From: Callorhinus ursinus
Lineage: Eukaryota > Chordata > Mammalia > Carnivora > Otariidae
Assembly: GCF_003265705.1 (NCBI RefSeq)
Contig: NW_020312968.1
Coordinates: 10,841,732 to 10,905,731, forward strand
DNA length: 64,000 bases
Direction: 5' to 3'
The position numbers and the translations under genes are program-made. Below the pieces are notes generated by a model. The model had not been told where the DNA came from, made no database searches, and saw nothing but the letters and a program-made list of their open reading frames with translations. Positions 49,666 to 64,000 of this stretch are shown here, piece by piece (within the stretch, counting starts at the first letter, position 1; each line of letters starts with the position of its first letter).

Positions 49666-52657
49666 CCTGTTTATGTATCTACACAGGACTGCCTGGTATA
49701 TTAGCACACATAACTGAAATCCAAAGATGATATGAGCAACCACATTATATATCACAACTTTTCAGTTTCCATATAAAACTAAATTTTTTTTTTACCAGCT
49801 TTGTCAAGAAATGTTAATCTGACAGATTTGACTTCCACTTACATTCCTTTTCTTCCCAGTTCCATGGTGGAGGCGCCCGTAAGTGAGAGAGTGTCCCCAA
49901 GTGGATGGCGGGAGAGAGAAAACAATGGGTGGGGAGACATCAGCTCACTGAAGTCCCCCTCGGGGGATTAAGTGGGAGGGTGGCCAGTCTTGCGTTGATT
50001 GCAAGAAGAATCACAGACTCTGTGGAAGGAACTTTGTTTTATGGTCTCCGAAACAAGGCAGACACTCGATTGGGACTGAAAGTTATAATCTAGCAAAGGT
50101 CCTCATAGGCCTGCTTTATTGAGTGGAGAGGAATGCTTTGTAATTATTGTACCAATTATTTGTAAATTGGTATGTCTAAAATGCTGGAGGGCCCCTGTGC
50201 CAGCCTTTAAGATTCTGAAGTTCATCCACACGGAAATGGCATTTGTCCTTGTAATTTGCACTTTCTCCAAAGGGAGTCCTGTGGAAGAACAGTAAATTTC
50301 TGGCTACCTTGAGGTGATCGCCCCTGCTGATTTTTTGGGGGGAACACATTAATGAAACTATTTAATATTACCATGACTTTATTTCCTGGTGAGGGGAATG
50401 AGAATATTATATCCAAATTATGGCGAAGCCTACAGAAGAGGTAAAAGTAGAACGTAGCCACCAAGCGTCTGTGCGGTGAGTTCTTTCCCCAGTTCACTCT
50501 CGGTTCTGTGAGAGGCATCCTATGTGTCGGTCCCTAAAAAGATGCCACTACCCTTGAGATCACAGAAGAGTTTGCGTTCAGACTCCCTAGGCTGCAAGTG
50601 ACAGAACCCAACTAAAAATCAATTAAGAAAAAGAAGTGGTGGTGGGGGGTGAGATGTATCTGTTCACATAATGCCATCGCGGGCAAGCAGATGTAGGGCT
50701 GGCCTCAGGCTCCCACTGGATCCACTGATAGAAGAACATCTTTCCTACTGTCTGTCTTTCTCTCTTACTATCTCTCTCCCTCCCTTTCTGTCTCTGTCTC
50801 TAAATATATATGTATACACTCAGGAAGATAGAACAGACATCCGCTTAAAACTTCATATTCTTCTCTAGGAACTAGTTCCAATTTCAGATAATTATAAAGG
50901 CTCAAGAAATGCATATAGATTAGAAGAGACTTAGGAAATGCGTCAATATGTAAACCTTGTTTGGATCATGGTTTAACAAACTACCTGCCAAAAAAAAAAA
51001 AAAAATGGAGACAGTGGGGAAATTTGGAACTGATTAAATATTTAATGACAATAAGAAGTTACTATTAATCTTTAAGAATCATCATGATATTACAGCTGTG
51101 CACTTTTAAAAGTCTATCTTTTAGAGATTTACAGATGAAGTTATATGATGTCTGGGGCTTTGCTGTGCCAAGCAATCCACTATTGAGTGGAGAGAGGTAG
51201 TAAGTGGGAATATAGGTGAAACCAGATTGCCCACGAGTTGAACGCGTTGAAACCTACATGATAGGTAAAGGTGGTTCATTAGATTTTTCTCTCTACTTTT
51301 GTGTATGTTTACATTTTCCCAACGGAAAGCTTTTAACAAGGGATCCCCAAGGTTCGAATCCAGACCAGAGAGGTAGCGTTAGAAACGCATGAATGTACGT
51401 TGACTTTCTTCTCCAATGGCAGGGGGCTTCCGTTTTTGATGTGTCTACTCTGATCACCCTGCAAGTGATTTGAGCTTGGTCTGAGGGAGCTGAGTTCAGT
51501 GTGGGCATCAAGCAGTGCCTCCTCTGAAAAAAGCTCAGCCCTTCCACCGGACAGGATGGCCCTCTGATCAATACAGGATCGGGCCTTGGACAATAGAGGT
51601 TAGAGTAGAGGTGGGTTTACCACTTTGTTTCACCAATCCGGGTGCAGAGTTACTGGGAAGGTGGATTCTACTGTTACTTCTAAAAATGTTACCATTGCTG
51701 TGGGGTATTTGTGGGGGGAGCTCCCATCATTTACAGCCCAGGAAAATATAATTAGACCCGACTCTATTCTTTGGACCCTTGTGAACTGCAGACCACCAGT
51801 GTTCAGATAGTCCACAAGAGCAGGAATTAAAGTTGTCAGGGCTTTGCATTGTTATTTTTGCATACGTGAATATAATTAAGATCCTGTGATAGTTCAGATT
51901 TGAATGTTAAAAGTTACCTTAGGGACTTGATGTTTCTTTTTAAGTCTTGAGTCCCAGTGGGGTAAAATAGAGTCCCAAATGTGGTTAAAAAAAAAAAAAG
52001 TTGTATTTGTCATTGCTAAGTCGTTACTAATGTTCTTAGTTTCCTGTACTTAGAACTTCAGCAAGCTCTAGCTGGATATGTATGTGTAGAACCTATACAT
52101 TCAACCTCAAACCTGTTTAAGAAAACGGTCAACTGAGAAAGACTATTATAAGTATTGATGGTTTACATACAGCCTGCTGTGAGCTATTTTGATTCAGGCT
52201 TCAAGTCTGAAATTCACTATTTAATAGTAAAACCTTGGCAGGAGAAATATTCTGAATGTGTACTTAGAGCAGCCAAAAAAAAAAAAAAAAAAAAAAAAAG
52301 AAAATGAAAAAAGAGAAGCCAACAATACCAACAATAGGTATAAGATTTTTGCAATGCCATCTGGTGGATGTTACTCAGTCATATTCATATTCCCATTTCC
52401 TTCCTTCCTCCCTCTGTCTCTTTGTCTTAAATGCCTCGCTTTCCAAAAGTAGAATTTGTTTGTGGTCAAGGTGACTTTGAAGCTTGGGATTGAATAACAA
52501 ACTCTCTTATAAAAATCAAAGTGTTATCCCTCTATTAGAACTAAGGCAAATGCAGGTTGAGCTCTGGGCGGCAGCCCTCCCTTCCCTGGACTCATTCCAG
52601 CCAAGAAGCCCTCATGGAAATTCACTCATGATTTCTTTACCATGTGATTAATAATAG

Positions 52658-52743
52658 GAGGATGCCGTGGAAATACGTCCGGTACCAGAATGTCCTAAGG
52701 AACATCTGGGCAACAGAATACTGGTCAAGGTGCTGACCCTGAA
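52658..52743 (+). CDS. DOCK8: DOCK8 coding exon 7 (86 nt)
   Basis: The exon reads EDAVEIRPVPECPKEHLGNR then ILVKVLTL and two bases of a Lys codon, about residues 248-276. The acceptor (ataatag) has a purine-interrupted tract with tttcttt about 20 bases upstream. The donor is a consensus gtaagt. The preceding exon ends SVDE, giving the SVDEEDAVEIRP junction expected for DOCK8. The segment leads into a beta-rich stretch conserved across the DOCK-C and DOCK-D subfamilies. Confidence 0.96.
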
Positions 52744-55284
52744 GTAAGTCTCAGTGAACATACTAACCACTGCACAGAGATTTATCTTGCCTTTTATATA
52801 TAAACTGCATCTCTATAGACAGAGCTTGAATGGGGAGGGTCTTCCAGCGCCGCTATAACAGTGTGTGGTTGTGACGTGGCGAGAGGAGCAGAGTTTGGAG
52901 TCAGCTAGACCCAGATTCTATTTCTCCCAAGCCTTGGACAGTCCCTCCTCTGTCACAGGGAAGGCACACCGTGAAGTTAGTCACGTAAGGTAACTGAATG
53001 AAACGGCATACTTACAAAAGGAACATGGAAAGCTCTGCAGGGAAAAAAACTGAAAAGGAGTGAATGGTGTACTTGAGTCTGCGCTGACTAATTCATGAGA
53101 GCTGATGGTGCCTTTTTCTTCCCAGCTCTGTGTCCAGTGATGTCACATCCATCCATAGCTTGAAATTGGCCATGGTGGGATATTTACAACATAGAAATCA
53201 GAAAATGCTACATATTAGAGCTTTTGTGGCCCCCCCCCCCCAGAAACTGTTAACTATTGAAACACAACCTTAAATATGACTAAAACCCAGTCTCAGTGCC
53301 AGGGGACCACAGAGGACCAGAGAGAAGTGTGACTCTAGCGAACTATTTTAAGGGGGTACCCACTGCTGGCGAGGGCCAGTTCTTGCCATCCAAGGACACA
53401 AGCCCATTTTGGCCAACTGTCTGTTTTGTTTTTGTTTTTGCTTTTTCAAGAGAAGCTGGAAATTCAGATTTTTCTGCGTGATTTCCTGACTTCTTAAATA
53501 CCTTCTCATTTCCTTTTTGAATATTCTACAACTGAATGTCTGCCAACTGGATTGATCTGGTGGGCCAACTGTTTGCCAAATCTACTTTACAGCAATTATC
53601 TCCAAATTTTTTTTTGATTGTTTACTTTTAGAGTCGGAAGAAGTCCTATCGCCTCTGTATACATGTATTAATTTTATACATGCAGATCAAAATATTATCT
53701 ACATTATCAAATATACATAAATGAGACATTGAAACGTATAAACTAAATAAATCGAAATAAATTACGGTAGCTTCTTCCAGCACATGAACAGATTGTATTG
53801 CATATCCAGTCGGGAATGTTTGCATGCCTCTCTTGCAGACTGCTACTTTCGAGAATTCTTCCTACTTCAAATCACAGACTCTTGAAAATATTCAGGTGTA
53901 AATGCCCTGTCTAGGCAACAGTACATAAGCATCATATTTTTTCATACCCCCATTAGGACGGTCATCCATCTCTTGAAGTCAATTCATGGACCCCTCAAGC
54001 AGCACCTAGTTTGCAATCAGGGCATCTGGACTCTGAATTCAAGGCTGTATTTCAACCCTGGGAGCTTCTCTGGGAGTTTGAGTTCTTACCGATAAATGAC
54101 TGACATTGTTACACCAGATGGTCTCAAAGTTCCTACTTGCCCTAAACTTCTGTGATTCTAATGCATAGCTTCCCCAGACCTCTCCTGAGAACACAAGGAG
54201 GCAGAACCGCTCACCCAGTTGTGGGGGCTCTCTTGATATGGTAGCCCCTCCCCCTAGCCAGTTCTACCAACAGGGAGAGGGGAGTGAGGGCCTTTTGTCT
54301 TGTGCAGGGAGATGAGCAGCTCATAAATCAGCTCTGTGTCAAGTCTGGGCTACAGAAGGCAGCCTCTAACCCTTGCAAGCCAGCCTGGAAGTGGGAGCCT
54401 TTTGGCCCTTGAGCACTGGGACTGAGTGGAAGTGGCCTCTAGTCTCCTCCGCGTTGCTCAGGAAATCACCCTATTGTCTGAGGCACTCAGTCACTCCCAC
54501 AGGATGCACATCAGGCCCCTCGTAGGTGCGATAACTATGCTCTTCGGGATTGGAGGGATTCTCCCTTATGATGTCACTTTGCCACCAAGTCTTCTAGATC
54601 TTTCCAATAAATAAACAACAGCAGTTCTCACAGGTGGGAAAACATGGCCACTAAGAGAGAGACATGTATTATTTAAAAAAACAAATAGAGCCATTTGGAT
54701 TTCTCTTAATGAAAATTGTCAGTTTTCTGGCAATGTTTTTCCCCGTTGCCAAAGCAGGAATCAGGTAGAATTGAGGTGTTTGCCCAGTGCACTTGGCCCA
54801 CTCAGGTGTCTTAAATAGTATCCATCTCAACATACACCTGCAAGATGGACCAAAGAGATTGTCCCAGCTATAACTCCGCTAAATAAACCAGATTTTTAAA
54901 AAAAGCGAGTTCTTGTAGGTAAACCTACAATGTCAAAAATACGAATAGTAAAAATGTAATGGTGATGTTAAAGACCCCATTTCCCCATTGACATGGACAT
55001 GCAGAATTTTTATTTCTACCTTACAGATTTTATCAGCTCGGGGATTTTTCAGAATCTGTTGCGGTCTCTAACTGTCACTGTTTTGCTTTTGAGAGACATG
55101 TAAAACCTCAAACATGTAGAAAGAATCAGGCTGGGATTGATTCTGCAAATGTCTGTAGCACCTGGGTAAAAAAGGATGGCAACAAAGTATTTTTCTCTTT
55201 TGCATTTAATGTGGGCAAATCTTTTAATGTGAGATTTAACCCGATCTTCTGTAAAGTAACCTCAGCTCAGCGGGGTCTCCTTGC

Positions 55285-55715
55285 TGGTGAAACTGGTGTG
55301 CATCATCACGTTTACTCAGAGAGATTGATCGATTGATTGATTGGTTGATTTCAAATTTATTTGAGAGAGAGAAAGTGAGTGGGGGGCGGGGCAGAGGGAG
55401 AGGGGGGGAGAGAGAGAGAGAGAGAGAGAAGCAGACTTCCCGCTGAGCAGGAAGCCCGACTCGGGGCTCTGTCCCAGGATCCGGAAATCATGACCTGAGC
55501 CAAAGGTAAATGCTTAACCCACTGAGCTGCCCAGGTGCCCCCTCAGGGAGCTTGTTTTAAATGCAGATTTTGGGAGACTTTGCACCCTCATTTCCTCCAA
55601 GAGATTCTGGTTCACCAGATCGCAGGGGGGACAAAGAAACCTACATTTTGATAAACTCCTCATTTGCCTCAAAATGCTAGTTTCTGGGGTCTGCCCTTGG
55701 AGATACACCTGTAGG
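55285..55715 (+). mobile_element. MER5-like hAT element, split by a CanSINE
   Basis: Pieces at 55285-55324 ('gtgtgcatcatcacgtttac') and 55542-55715 ('agagattctggttcaccaga', 'cctacattttgataaactcc'). Confidence 0.65.
55325..55541 (-). mobile_element. CanSINE inside a MER5-like element
   Basis: Antisense copy. Its tail has become (GATT)n-like and its body carries an expanded GA run (55407-55430). The MER5-like sequence continues at both sides. Confidence 0.92.
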
Positions 55716-55763
55716 GAAAAAAACCTCAGGTTCTGTGATCAGAAAAGGCTGGGCTCTTTTTAG

Positions 55764-55962
55764 GGGCCCCTGGGTGGTGCAGTTGACCGAACGTCGACTC
55801 TTGGTTTTGGCTCAGGTCATGATCTCAAGAGTTGTGAGATCGAGCCCCGTATTGGGCTCTCGGCTGAGCTCAGCGTGGAGTCGGCTTGAGTTTCTCTCTC
55901 CCTCTGCCTCTCCCACTCATTTTCTCTCTCTCTCAAATAAATAAATCTTTACAAAAACAGAT
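55764..55962 (+). mobile_element. CanSINE
   Basis: Sense copy bounded by CTCTTTTTAG on both sides (near 55753 and 55963). It lies about 900 bp upstream of exon 8. Confidence 0.93.
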
Positions 55963-56862
55963 CCTCTTTTTAGACAAAGTTACCCAGGGATAAGGCCATT
56001 CTCTCACACATGGCTTGAAACAAAAATTGGCCTAATTTACATGACTTCTGAGGTAATGGTGGTCCAGGGCCTGGTTACTGGTGCACTCAGCTAGCAGGAT
56101 CCCAAATCATGGGTTGTTAGCCTGAGAAACTTGGAACGTGCACATCAGTGCTTCATGTGTATCCTATACCATGTGGAAGGATTATGCCTTGGGTATGCAG
56201 TATCATCAAAGCCACCATTTCAAGGGGAATGGGCAATTAGGGCTGATATGTTTCTAGCTCTCACTGGGTCCCCACAGCTCAGTGTATATTGGCAGTGCTC
56301 CGCTCCTTCCCCAGCAACTCAGCAGCTCCCTTGGTAGTGGAATAGGAAAGGTCAGACATTCACCCACATAAATGGCCCCACTATAAATCTAAGCAAAAGC
56401 AACAGAACTTTTATTATTATTATGATTTTTACTCTCTGAAATGCCTTGTCCCTTAGAACTGAATAATAGAGATTCCTACCCTAGTAGTAAAGGGTAAACT
56501 GTGAACAAAAGCTTTACCTGAGACAGAGGCTTTACCATTGGAAAACACAGCATCTACAGTGATAAGTAGGGCCATGTTGGATCACACCATGGGTACCATG
56601 CTGCCCTCTCTCCCTTGTGTTGCCACCAACAAGTGCTTTTTAGGAGAATGTGCCATCCACCACGATCTGCAATGACTAGGAATTTTCCACGAACCTCCCA
56701 TCTTTCTCCACTAATATCCCGTTATGATTCTCATCTGTGTGGAGTTATCCAAATATTTTGGGGAACGATGTACATTTTTAACCAGTTTATAGAGCTCGGC
56801 ACTTTCAGGAAATTCAAAACTATCTAAGTTAAAACCCTATTTTTTCTTTCTCTCTCTGAAAG

Positions 56863-56929
56863 GTTTGAGATTGAAATTGAGCCTCTGTTTGCCAGCATTG
56901 CCCTCTACGATGTTAAAGAAAGGAAAAAG
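56863..56929 (+). CDS. DOCK8: DOCK8 coding exon 8 (67 nt)
   Basis: A single base completes the Lys codon from exon 7, followed by [20 protein letters not shown] and KK, about residues 276-298. The acceptor is a strong pyrimidine tract (ttctttctctctctgaaag) and the donor is gtaagg. [15 protein letters not shown], continued in exon 9 by ISENF..DLN, is one of the most conserved stretches upstream of DHR-1 in zizimin-like DOCK proteins. It is the shortest exon here. Confidence 0.96.
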
Positions 56930-58385
<1,456 letters not shown>

Positions 58386-58393
58386 GCCCATTA

Positions 58394-58427
58394 CTTTATT
58401 CCTGACCAAGCTTTATTCCTGACCAAG
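58394..58427. repeat. 17-bp perfect tandem duplication
   Basis: CTTTATTCCTGACCAAG twice in direct succession. Confidence 0.95.
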
Positions 58428-59711
58428 CTGTTCTTCCTACCCTTAGCTGTCCAGCTCTGAGAGCTGCTGTGGAGGAAGTCTTGGATAGAGTTCCCTAATA
58501 CTATTCATGTTCTTCTAGACACCTGTAGAGAAATGTTCCCAAGTCCAGGCTCTGATAATTTAAGGTGTGGGCTGTGGTTTCCAAATTTCACTCCCCCTTT
58601 ATATCACCATGTCACAGACTATGACTGTGTGTGGTGCAACTCAAAATCTATGGGACAGTTCCAAGGAGAAGGACTTTGCATTCTCGGCTGTACGCTGCTG
58701 ATATAAGAAACCCAGAGGCTTTCTCTGCACACCAGAGTGACTGGTTAGAGGTTAACAACAAATGTTGACTATTTCATTTAAGCCAAATATTTAGTCCTAT
58801 TGACTGTTTACCCCAAAATTGTAAAAAAAAAAAAAAAAAAAAAATTTTAGGTGTTTTGATTTCACGTCTATGCAGAGTTCCAGGTTTGGAGCATTTTCTA
58901 GTTGACACAGTGTTTTACTTCCAGAATCCCGTTGATTCCCCCATGATCCCGAGAGAGCAGCCTATAGATTCCCAAGAATTTAAATGACTTAGAGGTCAGT
59001 TGACAAGTGGCAGATGTCTTTGCATTCTAGCTGCCTTTCCACCATTTTACAAAGATTCTGAAAAGTTACTGGTACTCAAGGAGAATCTATGTAACGTGGT
59101 AGGAGGGATTAAAGTTAAAATTGTGTTGCTAAAAAGACACATCTGTTGTTGTCAAACTGAACGTGTGTCCTTTTCACTGCAGTATCCCTTAGACATAGAG
59201 GAAAGTTAGAGTCAAGCCCATCCTACAGCTAGTTAGATTCAATGTTCTCTCAGCCTGGGAACCCAAAGATGCCAACAATAGTCCCATCGAGCCAAGTTTC
59301 ACGTAAGCTCTACTTCTTCGGGGATGACTTTGTTTTAGTTAATCTACCATAGTCTGCTAGGTGTCAGCGGCTACCTACAGGTTACTGTTACTTACTAAAT
59401 ATATTACAAAATTCTCAAATGTACAGATGCATTCATTTGGCAGTATCAGTTGTATATATGGATATAGTGAAGACATTTAAAGCTCAATAAGACAGTCCCT
59501 GGTTTGCTTCTGACTTCTTTTCCTTTACTGTAATGGTGTCATTGTTGCTTCTTTCTCTCTACAGATACAATAAATGGTGTGTCATATTTAACACAGCCAG
59601 GCAGATGCCATTCAGTAAAGAGGAGTTCTTTCTAATTCTTCTTCCCAGGCTGAACACCGGGTTCTTAACTGTATTTTGGGTAGAGTTTCCTAGTTTAGTA
59701 TTGTATATACT

Positions 59712-59751
59712 ATCGCTTCTCGGCCTTTTGGCTAAGATCAAGTGTAGTATC
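59712..59751 (+). pseudogene. U2 snRNA fragment, 3'-truncated retropseudogene
   Basis: The 40 bases starting atcgcttctcggccttttgg match the first 40 nt of U2 snRNA as I recall it, up to the GTAGTATC segment, then the match stops. The branch-site recognition element and all later stems are otherwise absent, so it cannot work as U2. The flanks GTATATACT (59703-59711) and GTATCTACT (59752-59760) differ at one base and look like a target-site duplication. No A-tail is present. This fits the truncated, self-primed class of snRNA pseudogenes. Confidence 0.85.
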
Positions 59752-60979
59752 GTATCTACTATTGCTTTAAGGGATTATCCAGGCTTAAAGGTTTTGTTCC
59801 TCAGTTGAGGGATGGAGAATAAGGATGAAATTTAAAACGTCAAAAATAAACCTGTGGAGGCACTGAACCAGCCCCTCCTGAACAGGACAGAGGGCAGCCT
59901 TTTATCTGACGAAAATCCCCTGGTAATCCCCACACACCCCTCTCCTCTGCCTGCCACGCTTATGAGGACCCCTGGGTTTCTTTCACACATGCACATGAAG
60001 GGACATACAGTGAGCCCTCAGAGCAGCCTGCAGCCCTTCTCAGGAAGTACCTGGAGTTACCCTTCTGCCCAGCTGGGGAAGGGAATAGTCTCCGCTGGTC
60101 TGGTCAGATCGGAGTCTCTCCCTTTCAGATTCTGGAGACCTCTGTTCTGTGGGTTCCACGCTGCACAGTACTTGTGCTTGAAGCCATGGCATGGTCATTG
60201 CTGCTTCAGGGTCTCCATTAAAAGGTCCTTTATCTCTGCTCAAAGTTCATTTTAAAGACCATATCTTTATCTGTTGACTACATGGAAAAACTAACGTCTT
60301 CCAATTGGCTCTATGAGCGCCTGACTATGAGCTTCAGTAGAATAGGGATCAAGTGTGGCTTGCTCACCCCCTTACCTCCCCAGCAGCTACCACCTAGAAA
60401 ATAAAAATAAAAATAAACACTCTGTCCCTGTCCGGTAGTGCCTGTGGACCATGTGCACCTCATGGAATATGTTAAACCCAGATTTCATGTGACAGGAACG
60501 TCGCATCCGACGTCTAATCTCAATAAAGGCTAATGGGACTACCTCCACTTGTTTTTCTCTTCAACATTTTCTTGGGGCAGAGGGTTGGTAAATTTCAAAT
60601 CTCTACTTTTTTCCCCTGTCAACAGGGTGGCCACACTTGTGGCCAGCCAGATCCTTTACCTGAAGCAAACTGGAGGAAGATACTCGACAGGAGTAGCATT
60701 AAATCATATTTCCAGCCAGTTAGCCAAGTGAAAAGCTGCCCCATTCCACACCTTTCGGTTTCTCTCCGTGTCTGTTAAATCCAGAGAAGCGGCCCTAATA
60801 GGAAATACAAGGGAGACAATTACAGATAATTTATTCTGTTCATTTATTCATTTTGTGGAAGGTTTTAGTCCCCAACCTGACTTTTACGGAGGCCATATTT
60901 CTTTTGTACATTGTAAGCAATAATAAAGAAAATGAGCTTTTCACTTCTTACATATGTCTCATGGGTTCTGTTTTGTAAA

Positions 60980-61320
60980 ATAACTTTTATTGCATTTTTT
61001 ATTGTGGGCATAATACATGTTTATGGTTTAAAAATAGAAAATACACATAGCAATAGGAAGAAAATAAAAATAGCACATAATCTCACTATACAAAAATAGC
61101 TACTATTAACAGTTTGTGTATCTACTATCATCCTTTGAATCTGCCTTTGTGACTTTTTTTTCTACAAAACTGTGGTACTCTTCATGCTAATTTTTTTCAC
61201 ACTAATTTTTTTAATCAGAAAATATACAGCATGAGCATCTTCCCTTGTCCTCAAATACTGTGACAAAACCTCATTTTGATGGTTGCATTGATGCCCTTAT
61301 GTGGATATAATTCATGAGTT
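60980..61320 (-). mobile_element. Old LINE-1 (L1ME-like) next to exon 10
   Basis: Antisense 3' UTR-like wording 'aaaatacacatagcaatagg', 'cacataatctcactatacaa', 'gctactattaacagtttgtg'. It runs to within about 30 bases of the exon 10 acceptor. Confidence 0.65.
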
Positions 61321-61347
61321 TTGTTTTAATATTATTTTTGTTGGTAG

Positions 61348-61428
61348 ATTGAGAAAGTCCTTCAGCAAGGAGAGATTGGAGACTGTGCGGAACCATACAT
61401 GGTTATCAAAGAAGGTGATGGTGGAAAG
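61348..61428 (+). CDS. DOCK8: DOCK8 coding exon 10 (81 nt)
   Basis: The acceptor attatttttgttggtag is followed by IEKVLQQGEIGDCAEPYMVI and KEGDGGK, about residues 349-375, at phase 0 on both sides (27 codons), with donor gtatga. The IEKVLQQGEIGDCAEPY block is strongly conserved in DOCK6, DOCK7 and DOCK8. Here it follows directly on exon 9's YLVVK. An old antisense LINE remnant appears to end only about 25-30 bases upstream of the exon, so the acceptor region is partly repeat-derived or repeat-bordered. Confidence 0.96.
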
Positions 61429-62508
61429 GTATGATACTTTGGCTATTACTAAATGGTGACATCTTAGAATAAGCAGATATTTTTTGGAAGTTCCACAAAA
61501 TAGTTAAGTAAATAATAGGTCCATAATATGTCCCCATATGAGACGTTGATACATTGTGTCTTAAAAAAGAAGAAAGGGAAGCTGGCCATTGATGATAACT
61601 TTTTAAAGAAATAAATTCTTGAATTCAACAAATGACATATACACCACTGTCTAAAAAAACTTGGCGAGGACAAAAGCCACATCCTGTTGTCTTGGTTCCA
61701 AGGCCCTGACCCAGGTTGGGAAGGCCACAGAGACCTCACGAAACTCTGCTGGGCTTTCTCAACAGTACCAGCCAATATCCAAATGTCTTTTCTGGTGTGG
61801 ATATTGGAAAATAGGCGAAGGCTTCTGTACATCATAAATTCACTGGGACAGCATAGGTACTGAGCCTGTGAAAGGGACATCTTTTCTCAGCCCCCATTTG
61901 CAAAGGTTTCCAATGTGACTTTTAAAACGTGGCCTTTCTGGATGAAGACTCGGCTAATCAGCATCCTCCTCCAGACTCATGAATTTCAAATAAGAGTTCT
62001 TGAACTCAAGACATTTATTTTTTAAAAACCTACCTTCTCTTCTGAACTTAGAAAGAACACCCTGGAAGTGTTGTCAACCTAATAAGGAAGCGGTTAACAA
62101 CCTTTACAGATTTTTCTAGAGTTTCCCAAAGCAACTTTTGAAAAACAGGCTCTCTTGAAAGCGTGATAGATAACGTATAAAATGTTTCATTCTAAAATTT
62201 TGTCATGCAAATCCAAGTCTTGTTGATTAACTGGTATAACAAGTCTTGGACTTTTTTTTTTTTTTTTTTAGCTAGAGGTATATTTAAGAATTGAATGTTG
62301 ACTTTCTTTAAACTCTTCCATTTCTGATCTGTATTCTCTTGTCAGCTAGAATTCTAGCCTGAGTTGTATCATCTTCCTGCCCATTCGCTCTTTTTAATTA
62401 GGAGGGTAGGGATTTCGGAGATGGCTGTCATATTCATGGCAGAGACCGTTGACTTGGTGCTGGCGCCGTATTGTTTGTTTCTGCTTGTGTCCTTCCACTT
62501 TCCTCTAG
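61429..62508 (+). other. DOCK8: DOCK8 intron 10
   Basis: A 1.08 kb intron with a T20 run near 62251-62270. No recognisable repeat or gene. Confidence 0.9.

Positions 62509-64000
<1,492 letters not shown>

Larger units (their letters stand above)
52744..56862 (+). other. DOCK8: DOCK8 intron 7
   Basis: A 4.1 kb intron. It contains a degenerate MIR-like stretch (about 52880-53010), a C12 run at 53230-53241, a MER5-like copy split by an antisense CanSINE (55285-55715) and a sense CanSINE (55764-55962). 53250-55280 and 55970-56860 are otherwise unrecognised. Confidence 0.88.

Overview
This is mammalian nuclear DNA carrying the 5' part of DOCK8 (dedicator of cytokinesis 8, a CDC42 guanine-nucleotide exchange factor of haematopoietic cells) on the + strand. 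Ten coding exons are visible, matching human exons 2 to 11 as I recall them: 12582-12684, 25242-25417, 27954-28025, 42630-42753, 47942-48154, 52658-52743, 56863-56929, 57875-58024, 61348-61428 and 62509-62668. All splice phases join correctly, no exon has a stop or frameshift, and the product is closely similar to human DOCK8 residues 18-429. Exon 1 lies upstream. The DHR-1 and catalytic DHR-2 domains lie downstream of the window.

The organism is a carnivoran. There are 21 tRNA-Lys-derived CanSINEs, with the head box 'ggcgcctgggtggctcag', a CT-rich body and an AATAAA-type tail. The body resembles bear, seal and mustelid copies as I recall them. The dog-specific and cat-specific SINE variants are not seen, so a non-canid caniform (Arctoidea) is most likely. 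Two 5'-truncated LINE-1 3' ends of one carnivore family still have clean target-site duplications.

Layout: 1-12581 is the end of intron 1, crowded with nested LINE-1 and CanSINEs. 12685-25241 is intron 2, which holds a possible alternative promoter and first exon near 14.0-14.27 kb, a (TTCC)n array with an assembly gap, and a long antisense L2. 25418-27953 is intron 3, with a facing MIR pair. 28026-42629 is intron 4, mostly old LINEs. 42754-62508 holds introns 5 to 10, with a MaLR LTR, MER5 copies and a 40-nt U2 snRNA fragment. 62669-64000 is the start of intron 11.

I found no complete second gene, tRNA, rRNA, CRISPR array or intact mobile element, and no new multi-gene system. The most interesting signals concern DOCK8 itself: an ETS/RUNX/MYB/YY1-like motif cluster with a 5' splice site in intron 2; a UGAUG stop-start overlap at Met69, which I recall as the start of a short human isoform; an in-frame internal 5' splice site in exon 6; and an exon 5 acceptor separated from its pyrimidine tract by purine-rich sequence. 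Retrotransposition curiosities include a CanSINE with an apparent 51-bp 3' transduction. Family names for old repeats are from memory and approximate.
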